64,000 nt of DNA from an uncultured Oscillospiraceae bacterium (GTDB taxonomy: Bacteria; Bacillota; Clostridia; Oscillospirales; Oscillospiraceae): positions 28,623-92,622 of the forward strand of contig CAJTWF010000006.1 in assembly GCA_910579965.1 (NCBI GenBank), written 5' to 3'. The position numbers were made by a program, and so were the translations under genes. Below the pieces are notes generated by a model. That model did not search any database and was not told the DNA's origin. It saw only the letters and a program-made list of their open reading frames with translations. Positions 40,756-49,411 of this stretch are shown here, piece after piece; positions within the stretch are counted from its first letter, which is position 1; each line of letters begins with the position of its first letter.

Positions 40756-41975
40756 AGCGCGTTCAGCTCCTTTTCTATCTTTCCGGCGGTCTCCTGGATG
40801 GTCCCGCTGTTTTCCACCGTTATGTCGGCAAAGGCCCGGTACAAAGGAGCCCGCTGGGCCCACAGCTCCCCCAGGTCCGTGCCCTGGGACACGGGGCGGC
40901 CTTTTTTGGACAGCAGGGACAGGTCCCGGGTCAGGTGGACGATGACGCCGTTCTGGCGGAGGGGGGCGCGGTTCTCCTGCCGGGTGACCACGCCGCCGCC
41001 GGTGCTGACGACGCGGCCTGTCTCCCGCCCGGCCTCCCGGACAACCTGGCTCTCCAGGCTGCGGAAGGCGGCCTCCCCCTCCTGGGCAAAGATCTCCGGG
41101 ATGGTCCTGCCCGCCTGCTCCTCGATCAGTTTGTCCAGGTCTGCAAAGGGCCTGCCCATCCGCCGGGCCAGCTCCCGGCCCACGGCGCTCTTGCCGCAGC
41201 CGGGCATCCCGATCAGCACCACATTGCGCACCTGACCTGTCAGCTCCCGCAGCACCTCCTCGGTGCGCCCGTCGGGGATGGGGCTGCCGGTGAACAGCTC
41301 CGAGGCCCGCCGGGCCTGGGCCACCAGCATGGCCAGCCCGCCGGCGCAGGGGAGCCCCCGCTCCTCCGCCGCCAGGATGAGGGCGGTGCGCAGAGGGTTG
41401 AACACCACGTCCAGCACGCCGGTGAGCTGGGGAAAGGCGTCCAGGGACACCGGCGAAGCGCCGTTATGGGGATACATCCCCACAGGGGTGGTGTTGATGA
41501 GGACCTGGGCGCCGGCGTGGCGGGAGAGGTTGCCGTAGTTGTCCTCCCCCCGGCGGGACACGGTGATCACCTGGGCCGCGCCCAGCTCCCGGGCGGCGGC
41601 GCAGGCGGTGTGGCTGGTGCCGCCGGAGCCCAGCACCACCACCTTTTTCCCCGCCATGTCCACGCCGGTCCGCCGGGCCAGATACATGAGGCCGTCCAGG
41701 TCGGTGTTGTACCCGGTGAGGCGGCCGGCCCGGTTCACCACCGTGTTCACCGCGCCGATGGCCCGGGCCCGGGGGTCCACCTCGTCGCACAGATCCATGA
41801 CCGTCCGCTTGTAGGGAATGGTCACGTTCAGGCCCCGGAACGGCCTGCGCCGGAAGAGGTCCTCCACCGCCTCCGGCGGCGTGGGCAGCAGCTGGTAGTC
41901 ATAACCCGCCAGGGCCCTGTGAATCTGGGGGGAGAAGCTGTGGCCCAGCTTTTCGCCCAGCAGTCCGAACTCCAT
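40752..41975 (-). CDS. AroE-AroK fusion: shikimate dehydrogenase and shikimate kinase
   Basis: 407 residues join two consecutive enzymes of the pathway. Residues 1-255 are shikimate dehydrogenase: KLGHSFSPQIHRAL, GLNVTIPYKRTVM with the catalytic Lys, GYNTDLDGL and the NADP loop VLGSGGTSHTA. Residues 257-407 are shikimate kinase: Walker A IGMPGCGKSAVG, DLDKLIEEQAGRTIPEIF, FRSLE and VVSTGGGVV. A short linker (PDGRTEEVLREL) joins them. Both sets of catalytic residues look intact, so 3-dehydroshikimate should be turned into shikimate 3-phosphate by one polypeptide. The start is immediately after the pheA stop. Confidence 0.95.
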   Translation of the reverse strand: MEFGLLGEKLGHSFSPQIHRALAGYDYQLLPTPPEAVEDLFRRRPFRGLNVTIPYKRTVMDLCDEVDPRARAIGAVNTVVNRAGRLTGYNTDLDGLMYLARRTGVDMAGKKVVVLGSGGTSHTACAAARELGAAQVITVSRRGEDNYGNLSRHAGAQVLINTTPVGMYPHNGASPVSLDAFPQLTGVLDVVFNPLRTALILAAEERGLPCAGGLAMLVAQARRASELFTGSPIPDGRTEEVLRELTGQVRNVVLIGMPGCGKSAVGRELARRMGRPFADLDKLIEEQAGRTIPEIFAQEGEAAFRSLESQVVREAGRETGRVVSTGGGVVTRQENRAPLRQNGVIVHLTRDLSLLSKKGRPVSQGTDLGELWAQRAPLYRAFADITVENSGTIQETAGKIEKELNAL

Positions 41976-43112
41976 CTAAAACACCTCGCTGTAAGCCCCC
42001 AGGAAGGTGAAGAAGCCCTCCTTCTCCAGCTGGCTGAGGACGGTCTGTACGTCGTGGCTGCTCACGGAGGCGTCCACGTCAAAGTAGAAGCGGAACTCAA
42101 AGTCCTTGCCCGGGATGGGACGGCTCTCCAGCTTGCTGATGTTGATGCCCCGGGTGGCGAACTTGGCGATGAGGCTGTAGAGGGAGCCGGGCCGGTGGCT
42201 GGCCGAGGCCACGAAGGTGATCTTGCTGGCCCCCTCGTAGATCTCCAGGCTCTTGGAGATGCAGATAAAGCGGGTGTAGTTGTGGTCGCTGTTGGAGACC
42301 CGGTCGGAGAGGACCGCCAGGCCGTAGAGATCCGCGCAGGCGGCGGAGGCGATGGCGGCCAGATCATTGCGTCCGCTCTCGGCCACGTACTGGGCGGCCT
42401 TGGCGTTGTTGTCAAAGACGGTGACCTTCACGCCGCTGCTCTTGAGGAAGTCGCCGCACTGGTTGAGGGCCTGCTCGTGGGCCACCACCTCCTTGATATC
42501 CGCCTGCTTCACCCCGGGCCGGGCCAGCAGACAGTGCTCAATCTTCAGCTTCAGGCTGCGCACGATCTTGCAGTTGTACTTCTCCATCAGATCATAGACC
42601 TCGGTGACAGACCCGGCGGAGGAGTTCTCAATGGGCAGGATGCCGTAGCGGCACATGCCGGTCTCCACGGCCCGGAACACGCCGTCAAAGCGGTTGCAGT
42701 ACATAATCTGGGGCAGGGAGAACATCTTGTCGCAGGCCAGCTGGGAGTAGGCTCCCTCCACGCCCTGGCAGGCCACCACCGCCCGGCTGGGGAACTCGCC
42801 GCAGGCCTCCGCCGCGGCCATGATCTGGCGGCACAGAGGGGAGTCCCCGGTGGACAGGCGGTTCTCCTGGTAGTCCCGGCTCAGCTCCAGCAGGGTGGAG
42901 TAGAGGATCTTTGTGTACTCCTGGAGCTCCTCCCCGCACAGGCCGGTGACCCGGTAGAGGATGTCCCGCTCCCGGCCCGCCGCCAGCACGGGGGTGTTGT
43001 GCTCCTTCTTGTAGTCCGCCACCTGCTTGACGGTCTCCATGCGCCGCTTGAACAGCGCCGCCAGCTGGTCGTCGATCTGGTCCAGCTGCTCCCGGTAATC
43101 TTTCAGTTCCAT
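41976..43112 (-). CDS. pheA: PheA, chorismate mutase-prephenate dehydratase
   Basis: 378 residues. The domains are an AroQ-type chorismate mutase (1-85, LDQIDDQLAALFKRRMETVKQVADYK), prephenate dehydratase (about 105-285, VEGAYSQLACDKMF, YGILPIENSSAGSVTEVYDL, SDHNYTRFICIS with the catalytic Thr), and an ACT domain (295-378) with the phenylalanine-binding KLESRPIPGKDFEFRFYFDV. It should therefore be feedback-inhibited by phenylalanine. The start at 43112 is chosen from family alignment and its AAGGAG ribosome site; an upstream in-frame extension crosses an AT-rich inverted repeat and is unlikely. Confidence 0.96.
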   Translation of the reverse strand: MELKDYREQLDQIDDQLAALFKRRMETVKQVADYKKEHNTPVLAAGRERDILYRVTGLCGEELQEYTKILYSTLLELSRDYQENRLSTGDSPLCRQIMAAAEACGEFPSRAVVACQGVEGAYSQLACDKMFSLPQIMYCNRFDGVFRAVETGMCRYGILPIENSSAGSVTEVYDLMEKYNCKIVRSLKLKIEHCLLARPGVKQADIKEVVAHEQALNQCGDFLKSSGVKVTVFDNNAKAAQYVAESGRNDLAAIASAACADLYGLAVLSDRVSNSDHNYTRFICISKSLEIYEGASKITFVASASHRPGSLYSLIAKFATRGINISKLESRPIPGKDFEFRFYFDVDASVSSHDVQTVLSQLEKEGFFTFLGAYSEVF

Positions 43113-43140
43113 GGCGATCTCCTTGACGTAGATTTTTTCT

Positions 43141-43172
43141 CTTCTTTTCTTTTGTGTACAAAAGAAAAGAAG
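43141..43172. repeat. Long inverted repeat before pheA
   Basis: CTTCTTTTCTTTTG (43141-43154) and CAAAAGAAAAGAAG (43159-43172) make a perfect 14-pair stem with loop TGTA, in the 140-base gap between aroC and pheA. It lacks a terminator-like T tail in a fixed place, since the flanks themselves are A/T-rich. It may be a mobile intergenic repeat or modulate pheA expression within the operon. Confidence 0.7.
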
Positions 43173-43252
43173 CAAAAGAAAAAACTTGAGAGGCTCTGAT
43201 TGGTTGGTCAGAGAGGCGTAGCGCTGAAACAAAGAGGGGGGAGAAACACGCC

Positions 43253-44329
43253 CTAGCCGCGCGGCAGCATATCCAGCAGCGTCAGGGCCGTTACCGCCTC
43301 CACCACCGGCACGGCCCGGGGCACGATGCAGGGGTCGTGACGGCCGTGGATGACCAGCTTGGCCGGCTCCCCGGTCTCCAGGTCCACCGTGTCCTGCTCC
43401 TTGGCAATGGAGGCGGTGGGCTTGACGGCCACGTTCACCACCAGGGGCATCCCATTGGTGATCCCGCCAACCGCGCCGCCGGCGTGGTTGGTGCGGGTGG
43501 CAACCCGTCCGCCCTCCATCACCAGGGGGTCGTTGTGCTGGCTGCCCCGCATCCCGGCGGCGGCGAAGCCCGTGCCGAAGGACACCCCCCGCACGGCGGG
43601 AATGCCGAACAGAGCCCCGGCCAGGCGGTTCTCCACCCCGGCGAACATGGGCTCCCCCACCCCCGCCGGAAGGCCCACGGCAAAGCAGCGGATCACGCCG
43701 CCCACGCTGTCGCAGTCCATCCGCGCCGCCTCAATGGCCTGGCGCATTTTGATCCCCGCCTCATCGCTGAACACGGGAAAGGGCTTTTGCAGCAGCGCCG
43801 CCAGATCCGGCTGGCTCACCCGGGCAAAGTCCGGGGCCGTATCCGAAATGTCCGCGATCCGGTCGATGTGGGCCGCAATGGTCACATTTTGCCGCTCCAG
43901 TAACTGGAGAGCCAGACCGCCGGCAAAGCACAGCGGGGCCGTGAGCCGGCCGGAGAACTGGCCGCCGCCCCGGATGTCGTAGCTCTCCCCGTATTTCACC
44001 GTAGCCGTGTAGTCGGCGTGGGAGGGGCGGGGGGTGCGCCGGAGGCCGCTGTAGTCCCGGCTGTGCTGGTCGCTGTTGCGGATGACCATGGCAACCGGCG
44101 CGCCGCAGGTCCTGCCCTCCACCAGTCCGGAGAGGATCTCCGGCTTGTCCCGCTCCTGCCGGGGGGTGGACCACCCGTTCCGGCCAGGGGCCCGGCGGGC
44201 CATGAAGGCGTTCAGCCGCTCCATGTCCGGCGCAAACCCGGCGGGCAGGCCCTCCACCACGCAGCCGATGGACGGGGCGTGAGACTGGCCGAATACCGTC
44301 ACCTTCAGTCTATTGCCCAGTGTATTCAC
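43253..44329 (-). CDS. aroC: AroC, chorismate synthase
   Basis: 358 residues. It converts EPSP to chorismate with reduced FMN. Landmarks are LKVTVFGQSHAPSIGCVVEGLPAG, the RTPRPSHADYTATVKYG segment, RGGGQFSGRLTAPLCFAGGLA, DSVGGVIRC and the C-terminal RHDPCIVPRAVPVVEAVTAL (family landmarks). The start at 44329 lies 20 bases inside the end of aroA. Confidence 0.97.
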   Translation of the reverse strand: MNTLGNRLKVTVFGQSHAPSIGCVVEGLPAGFAPDMERLNAFMARRAPGRNGWSTPRQERDKPEILSGLVEGRTCGAPVAMVIRNSDQHSRDYSGLRRTPRPSHADYTATVKYGESYDIRGGGQFSGRLTAPLCFAGGLALQLLERQNVTIAAHIDRIADISDTAPDFARVSQPDLAALLQKPFPVFSDEAGIKMRQAIEAARMDCDSVGGVIRCFAVGLPAGVGEPMFAGVENRLAGALFGIPAVRGVSFGTGFAAAGMRGSQHNDPLVMEGGRVATRTNHAGGAVGGITNGMPLVVNVAVKPTASIAKEQDTVDLETGEPAKLVIHGRHDPCIVPRAVPVVEAVTALTLLDMLPRG

Positions 44330-45485
44330 AGAACACTCCTCCTAACATGCGGTAGTCGTCCCAGAAATGGGGGTAGGACTTGGCCACGCACTCCGCCCCC
44401 AGAAGCGTCACCGGCTCCCGGCAGGCCGTGGCGGCCACGGCGGCCATCATGGCGATGCGGTGGTCATTGCGGCAGTCCACGGCGCAGCCGCCGGTCAGGC
44501 CGCTCCGGCCGCGGATGGTGAGGAAGTCCGGCCCCTCCTCCGCATCCCCGCCCAGCTGGCGGAGGGCGGAGCCGATGGCCTCCAGCCGGTCGCTCTCCTT
44601 GAGGCGCAGTCGTGCGGCACCGGTCAGACGGGTGACGCCGGCGCGCACCGCCGCCATCACCGCCAGGGGCGGGGCCAGATCCGGACAGTCGGACACGTCG
44701 ATCTCCACGTCCCCGGGCCAGCTCAGCCGGGAGAAGAGGTCCGCGATCACCCGGTCCCCCTGGGCGGAGTTTTGGTCCAGACCCTCCACCCGCACCGGAC
44801 TGCCCAGGCTCACGGCGGCCAGCCAGAAGGCGGCCTGGGACCAGTCCGCCTCCACGGCGGCCTCACAGGGGCGGTAGCGCTGGCCGCCGGGGATGAGGAA
44901 GCGGTCCTCCCGCTCCACGCCCCGGATGCCGAACAGGGCCAGGGCCTCCAGGGTTATGTCCACGTAGCTCCGGCTCTCCAGGGGGGAGGTGAGCAGGATC
45001 TCCGAGTTCCCCTCCAGCAGGGGCAGCGCGTAGAGCAGGCCGGTGACAAACTGGCTGGACACGTTCCCGGGCAGGCGGTAGGTCCCCGGGGTCAGGCGGC
45101 CCTCCACCGTGAGGATGCCGTTTTTCTGGTCATACCGGATGCCTTTCTCATCGAACAGGTCAAAGTAGGGCCTCTGGGGCCGGTCCATCAGCCGCCCCCG
45201 GCCGGTGAACACCCCGCCGCCCCGAAGGACCAGGGCCAGGGGGAGGAGGAACCGGAGGGTGGAGCCGGACTCCCCGCAGTCCAGCTGCGGCAGGCCCCGG
45301 CGGTCCTCCCTCAGAGCCGCGAGGCACCGCCGGGTGGCGTCGACATCCTGGGACGGGGTCAAATTGGCGAGGCGGCTCTCCCCCTCCGCCAGGGCGGCGC
45401 AGATGAGCAGCCGGTGGGCCTGGGACTTGCTGGGGGGCGGCGTGACGGAACCCTGGAGCCTGGTTGGCGTGATGGTCAGATTCAT
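44310..45485 (-). CDS. aroA: AroA, 5-enolpyruvylshikimate-3-phosphate synthase
   Basis: 391 residues, somewhat short for the family (about 425). Visible motifs are PPPSKSQAHRLLICAALAEGES with the substrate-binding Lys-Ser, CGESGSTLRFLLPLALV, the LPGNVSSQFVTGLLYALPLL region, DCPDLAPPLAVMAAV and RLKESDRLEAI, with RNDHRIAMMAAVAA near the end. These place it as a functional EPSP synthase; with the CGESGSTLR loop carrying the usual Gly/Ser pattern, class is not certain. It overlaps both aroB (ATGA) and aroC. Confidence 0.95.
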   Translation of the reverse strand: MNLTITPTRLQGSVTPPPSKSQAHRLLICAALAEGESRLANLTPSQDVDATRRCLAALREDRRGLPQLDCGESGSTLRFLLPLALVLRGGGVFTGRGRLMDRPQRPYFDLFDEKGIRYDQKNGILTVEGRLTPGTYRLPGNVSSQFVTGLLYALPLLEGNSEILLTSPLESRSYVDITLEALALFGIRGVEREDRFLIPGGQRYRPCEAAVEADWSQAAFWLAAVSLGSPVRVEGLDQNSAQGDRVIADLFSRLSWPGDVEIDVSDCPDLAPPLAVMAAVRAGVTRLTGAARLRLKESDRLEAIGSALRQLGGDAEEGPDFLTIRGRSGLTGGCAVDCRNDHRIAMMAAVAATACREPVTLLGAECVAKSYPHFWDDYRMLGGVFCEYTGQ

Positions 45486-46534
45486 AGGGCCGCCTCCACG
45501 AAGGCCCGCAGGCCCGCCATGTCCAGCCGGACGGTCCCGGCCCGGCCGATCTCCTCCAGAACCACCACGTCGATGGTGCCGCCGCTGCGCTTCTTATCCG
45601 CTGTGGCGGCGTCGTAGAGCTGGTCCGCCCCGTAGGGGCAGTCCGTGGGCAGGCCCAGCCGCGCCACCGCCCCGGCCACCTGCTCCAGGGTACCGGCGGG
45701 GCTGTATCCCAGCCGCTCCGCCCCCCGGGCCGCCAGGACCATGCCCCTGGCCACGGCGTGGCCGTGGGTGACGGCGAAGCCGCTGAGCTGCTCAATGGCG
45801 TGGCCCAGGGTGTGGCCGAAGTTGAGGATCTTCCGCCTGCCCGCCTCGAACTCGTCCTCCGCCACCACAGCGGCCTTGATCTCCACGTTCCGGCGCACCA
45901 CGTCGTCGATCCGCTCCCGGAGGTCCCCGGCCATGAGGAGCCGGAGAAAGTCCCGGTCCGCGATGAGGCCATGCTTCACCGTCTCCGCCGCACCGTCGTC
46001 AAAGACCTCTCCGGGCAGGGTGCGGAAGGTATCCGTGTCGCAGATCACCAGCCGGGGCTGCCAGAACGCGCCCACCAGATTCTTCCCCTCCGCCAGATCC
46101 ACGGCGGTTTTGCCCCCCACGGAGGAGTCGGAGGCGGCCAGGAAGGTGGTGGGGATCTGGACATAGTCGACGCCCCGCTGGTAGGTGGCGGCGGCAAAGC
46201 CGGCCATGTCCCCGGTCACGCCGCCCCCCAGGGCCACTGCAAGGTCTGAGCGGGTGAGCCGGTTTTTGGCGAAAAAGTCAAGGATTTGCCCGTAGGTGGA
46301 CAGATTCTTGCTCCGCTCCCCGGCGGGGAAGGTGAAGAGCAGGGGGGCGAACCCGGCCCTCTCCAGGGTCGCCAGGACCCGGTCCCCGTAGAGGGGGCCT
46401 ACGGCGCTGTCCGTCACCACCGCGCACCGGCGGGATTTGGTTGCCCCGGCCAGGAGCTCCCCGGCCCGGTCCAGCAGTCCGCCGCCGATGTGGACCGCAT
46501 AGGGCCTGGAGGCGCTTACCGTAACAGTGTGCAT
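45482..46534 (-). CDS. aroB: AroB, 3-dehydroquinate synthase
   Basis: 350 residues. The NAD and zinc-dependent enzyme forms 3-dehydroquinate from DAHP. Visible are VVTDSAVGPLYGD, the AVALGGGVTGDMAGFAAATYQRGVDYVQIPTTFLA block (landmark only), DSSVGGKTAVD, a zinc-ligand Glu and histidines in AETVKHGLI, LNFGHTLGHAIE and THGHAVARGM. ATG 46534 is chosen; an in-frame TTG lies one codon upstream. It follows the methyltransferase gene by 28 bases. Confidence 0.96.
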   Translation of the reverse strand: MHTVTVSASRPYAVHIGGGLLDRAGELLAGATKSRRCAVVTDSAVGPLYGDRVLATLERAGFAPLLFTFPAGERSKNLSTYGQILDFFAKNRLTRSDLAVALGGGVTGDMAGFAAATYQRGVDYVQIPTTFLAASDSSVGGKTAVDLAEGKNLVGAFWQPRLVICDTDTFRTLPGEVFDDGAAETVKHGLIADRDFLRLLMAGDLRERIDDVVRRNVEIKAAVVAEDEFEAGRRKILNFGHTLGHAIEQLSGFAVTHGHAVARGMVLAARGAERLGYSPAGTLEQVAGAVARLGLPTDCPYGADQLYDAATADKKRSGGTIDVVVLEEIGRAGTVRLDMAGLRAFVEAAL

Positions 46535-46562
46535 CAAATCACTTCCTATTATATTTAAGGTG

Positions 46563-47354
46563 TCATTTCTTTCTCAGAATATCCAGGCTGTGGTTGGTGG
46601 CGCCGATGAGATCGCCCCGCTCGCAGACCGACAGGTGATAGTTGATATAGGCATGATAGGCCGCGTCGGAGAAGCTGTCGATCTGGTCGCGGATGTAGAT
46701 GGAGAAGAGATCGGAGGCCACGATCTTCACCCGCTCCAGCCCGGCCTTCTGATTGAGCCGGTCGATGTCCTCCAGCCGCACCATCTCAAAGAGGTCCGCC
46801 GGCTGAGAGATGCAGTGGTAGTCCGCCGTCACCATCCCCTTGGTCAGACAGTCCAGCATATTGCTGCCGTCGCCCTGGAAGCAGTAGTGGATGATGGTGG
46901 CCTCGTTCATGCAGTAGGCGGCAAAGAGGCGGCCGTCCGGCTTCAGCACCCGCTTGGCCTCCGACAGGACCAGCAGCTTCTCCTCCTCGGTGTAGAGGTG
47001 GTACAGGGGGCCGAAGAGCAGCACCCCGTCAAAGCTCTCGTCCGGGAACCGGCTCAGGTCCATAGCGTTGCCCTGCTCCACCGGGATCTCCGCCCCGCAT
47101 TCCTTCAGATTGGCGCGGAACACCTCAATATTGTGCTCTACCAGCTCGATGGCGCGGACATGGTAGCCGTCCATGGCCAGGGCCATGGAGTAAACCCCTG
47201 TACCGGCCCCCACGTCCAGGATGGAGGCCCCGGCGGGGAGGAAGTCCCGGATATACTTCATGTTGGTGATGAACTCCACGCTGCCGTGGCGGGATTTGGT
47301 GCGCTGGTCCTCGTTGTAGTTGTTGTAGTACTCCTTGATATAGCTGGTCTTCAT
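46563..47354 (-). CDS. Class I SAM-dependent methyltransferase in the aro operon
   Basis: 263 residues with the Rossmann methyltransferase signature ASILDVGAGTGVYSMALAMDGYHVRAIELV (motif I and acidic end of strand 2), GNAMDLSRFPDESFDGVLLFGPLYHL (motif IV region) and VLKPDGRLFAAY. (These are landmarks.) It begins TSYIKEYYNNYNEDQRTKSRHGSVEFITNMKYI. It sits between tyrA and aroB with 12- and 28-base gaps, so it is cotranscribed with aromatic biosynthesis, yet no shikimate step needs a methyltransferase. Substrate unknown; it may act on a downstream aromatic metabolite. Confidence 0.85.
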   Translation of the reverse strand: MKTSYIKEYYNNYNEDQRTKSRHGSVEFITNMKYIRDFLPAGASILDVGAGTGVYSMALAMDGYHVRAIELVEHNIEVFRANLKECGAEIPVEQGNAMDLSRFPDESFDGVLLFGPLYHLYTEEEKLLVLSEAKRVLKPDGRLFAAYCMNEATIIHYCFQGDGSNMLDCLTKGMVTADYHCISQPADLFEMVRLEDIDRLNQKAGLERVKIVASDLFSIYIRDQIDSFSDAAYHAYINYHLSVCERGDLIGATNHSLDILRKK

Positions 47355-47366
47355 GTCTCTCTCCTT

Positions 47367-48227
47367 TCACTGGCAGTCCTTGTCAATGGTCTCCTTGATC
47401 TCCCGGGCCCGCCGGAGCATGTTTTTCAGATTCTCCCGGTCCCCCCGGCGGATGGTGTAGGCGAAGGCGGCCAGCTCCTCCACCAGGGTGTCGATCTCCC
47501 GCACCAGCGCGTCCTGATTCTCCAGGAACAGCTCCGTCCACATCTCCTCGTTGAGCTTTGCCACCCGGGTCATATCCTTGAAGCTCCCGGCGGAGAAGCC
47601 CTCGAACCGGGGGGCCGAGGGGCTGCCCACGTAGGCGCAGGACACCACGTGGGCCAGCTGGGAGGTGTAGGCGATGATGTGGTCGTGCTCCTGGGGGGTG
47701 GAGAGCTGGAGCCGGGCGAAGCCCAGGCGCTGGGCCAGCTCCCAGATTTGGTCCACCGCCGCCCGGTCCCCGCCGGGGTAGGGGGTGAGGATCAGGGACG
47801 CGCCCTGGAACAGCTCCGGGAAGGCGTTGGCGTAGCCGGACCGCTCCACCCCCGCCATGGGGTGGCCGCCCACGAAGGTGAAGCCGGCGTTTCGCGTCAC
47901 CTCCTCCAGGGGCGTGCACACCACCCCCTTCACGCCGCCGCAGTCCATGACAATGCCGCCGGGGCGGAACTGGTCCCGATGGGCGGTTACGTACGCCACC
48001 GTGGCCTGGGGATACAGGGCGATGATGACCAGCTGGCACTCCGCCAGCCGGTCCGGGGTCAGGGGGGCGGAGGCAACGCCCTCGTCCAGGGCCCGGCCAA
48101 GGGCGGCGCCGTCCGCGTCATAGCCCAGGAGGGTGCAGTCCGTGTACTGGCGGATGGCCTTGGCCATGCTGCCGCCGATGAGCCCCAGGCCCACCACGCC
48201 GACTGTGTCGATCCTGTTTTTCATCAT
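47367..48227 (-). CDS. tyrA: TyrA, prephenate dehydrogenase
   Basis: 286 residues, a TyrA core without ACT or mutase domain. The NAD loop is VGVVGLGLIGGSMAKAI, with DCGGVKGVV, the GGHPMAGVERSGYANAF substrate motif and HDHIIAYTSQLAHVVS (catalytic histidine region). The first ATG at 48227 overlaps the aroF stop (TGATG), so both are translationally coupled; a second ATG follows at once. It makes 4-hydroxyphenylpyruvate for tyrosine. Confidence 0.95.
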   Translation of the reverse strand: MMKNRIDTVGVVGLGLIGGSMAKAIRQYTDCTLLGYDADGAALGRALDEGVASAPLTPDRLAECQLVIIALYPQATVAYVTAHRDQFRPGGIVMDCGGVKGVVCTPLEEVTRNAGFTFVGGHPMAGVERSGYANAFPELFQGASLILTPYPGGDRAAVDQIWELAQRLGFARLQLSTPQEHDHIIAYTSQLAHVVSCAYVGSPSAPRFEGFSAGSFKDMTRVAKLNEEMWTELFLENQDALVREIDTLVEELAAFAYTIRRGDRENLKNMLRRAREIKETIDKDCQ

Positions 48228-49261
48228 CAGGAAAAAGCGACGGCGCTGGAGAAGGAGCGATCCGCGTAGGGCTGGATGGCCCAGACCTTCTCCATCATGC
48301 CCGCGAACCGGTCCGGCCGCAGGCTCTGGGGCCCGTCGCACAGGGCGTGCTCCGGATCGTTGTGGACCTCAATCATCAGTCCGTCCGCGCCGCTGGCCGT
48401 GGCGGCCAGGGCCATGGGGGCCACCAGCTCCCAGCGGCCCGTGGCGTGGCTGGGGTCCACCACCACCGGCAGGTGGGTGAGCTGGTGGAGCACCGGGATG
48501 ACCGAGAGGTCCATGGTGTTGCGGGTGGCGGTCTCAAAGGTCCGGATGCCCCGCTCGCAGAGGATCACCTGCTCGTTGCCCCCGGCCATCACGTACTCCG
48601 CGCTCATAAGCAGCTCCTGGAGGGTGTTGGCCATGCCCCGCTTGATGAGCACCGGCTTGCGCAGCTTCCCCAGCTCCTTGAGCAGCTCGAAGTTCTGCAT
48701 GTTCCGGGCCCCCACCTGGATCATGTCGATGTCCTCAAACAGGGGCAGGTGCTTCGCGTCCATGATCTCCGTCACAATGGGCAGGCCCGTGGCCTCCCGG
48801 GCCTTCAGCAGCAGCCGGATGCCCTCCTCGTGGAGACCCTGGAAGGCGTAGGGGGAGGTGCGGGGCTTGAAGGCTCCGCCCCGGAGGACCTGGGCTCCCG
48901 CCGCCTTCACCGACTGGGCCACGGAGATGATCTGCTCCTCCGTCTCCACGGAGCAGGGCCCCGCCATGACCAGGAAGCGGCCGCCGCCGATCTGTGCGCC
49001 GTTGGCCAGGGTGATAACCGTATCCTCCTCGTGGAACTTCCGGTTGGCGTTCTTGTAGGGCTCCTGGATCCGCTTGACGGTCTCCACGATGTCCAGTGCC
49101 AGGATGCTCTCCATGTCCACCCGGGAGGTGTCCCCCACCAGGCCTATGATGGTGTGGTTCTCGCCCACGGATTTGTGGAGCTCCAGGCCCATGCTGCGCA
49201 GCCAGTTCTCGAACAGCTCCACCTGCTGGCGCTCCGCGGTCTTTTTCAGAATGACAATCAT
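48227..49261 (-). CDS. aroF: AroF, type I-beta DAHP synthase with N-terminal regulatory domain
   Basis: 344 residues. First enzyme of the pathway: phosphoenolpyruvate plus erythrose 4-phosphate. Residues 1-70 form the ferredoxin-like (ACT-type) domain of the Thermotoga-like DAHP synthases, which confers Tyr/Phe inhibition there. The barrel has MAGPCSVETEEQI, LRGGAFKPRTSPYAFQG, IQVGARNMQNFELL, PVLIKRGMANT and VVVDPSHATGRWELV, all intact. It is the first structural gene of the operon, after a 215-base leader carrying an attenuator. AGTTAGGAGC precedes the ATG. Confidence 0.97.
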   Translation of the reverse strand: MIVILKKTAERQQVELFENWLRSMGLELHKSVGENHTIIGLVGDTSRVDMESILALDIVETVKRIQEPYKNANRKFHEEDTVITLANGAQIGGGRFLVMAGPCSVETEEQIISVAQSVKAAGAQVLRGGAFKPRTSPYAFQGLHEEGIRLLLKAREATGLPIVTEIMDAKHLPLFEDIDMIQVGARNMQNFELLKELGKLRKPVLIKRGMANTLQELLMSAEYVMAGGNEQVILCERGIRTFETATRNTMDLSVIPVLHQLTHLPVVVDPSHATGRWELVAPMALAATASGADGLMIEVHNDPEHALCDGPQSLRPDRFAGMMEKVWAIQPYADRSFSSAVAFS

Positions 49262-49300
49262 TGTACGTTCGCTCCTAACTTTGTAAAATATGGAATTTTG

Positions 49301-49341
49301 AAAACAAAAAGGTCCTACGGTGTTGTTTCACCGTAGGACCT
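49301..49341 (-). terminator. Attenuator terminator of the aromatic operon
   Basis: On the minus strand AGGTCCTACGGTG (49341-49329) pairs perfectly with 49322-49310 around a six-base AAACAA loop, then TTTTTGTTTT. It lies between the operon promoter and aroF, so expression depends on readthrough. GTTGTTT at 49386-49380 is complementary to AAACAAC at 49328-49322 in its loop, and AAGGATC just upstream can pair with GGTCCT of its left arm; both offer alternative folds. Confidence 0.88.
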
Positions 49342-49386
49342 GGAATGGAGGATCCTTATTCCGTCTCTTGACCGCAGCAAAACAAC

Positions 49387-49411
49387 CCTTATCTACTTGT
49401 GCAGATAAAGG
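49387..49411 (-). promoter_or_regulatory. Pause/anti-antiterminator hairpin over the leader peptide end
   Basis: On the minus strand CCTTTATCT (49411-49403) pairs with AGATAAGG (49394-49387), with one bulged base. The stem includes the last codons and the stop of the leader peptide, the position of the 1:2 hairpin in classical attenuators. Confidence 0.6.

Noticed and set aside
43113..43232. N-terminal extension of PheA up to 43232
   Set aside because: The added residues come from the A/T-rich inverted repeat; homology and the ribosome site support the start at 43112.
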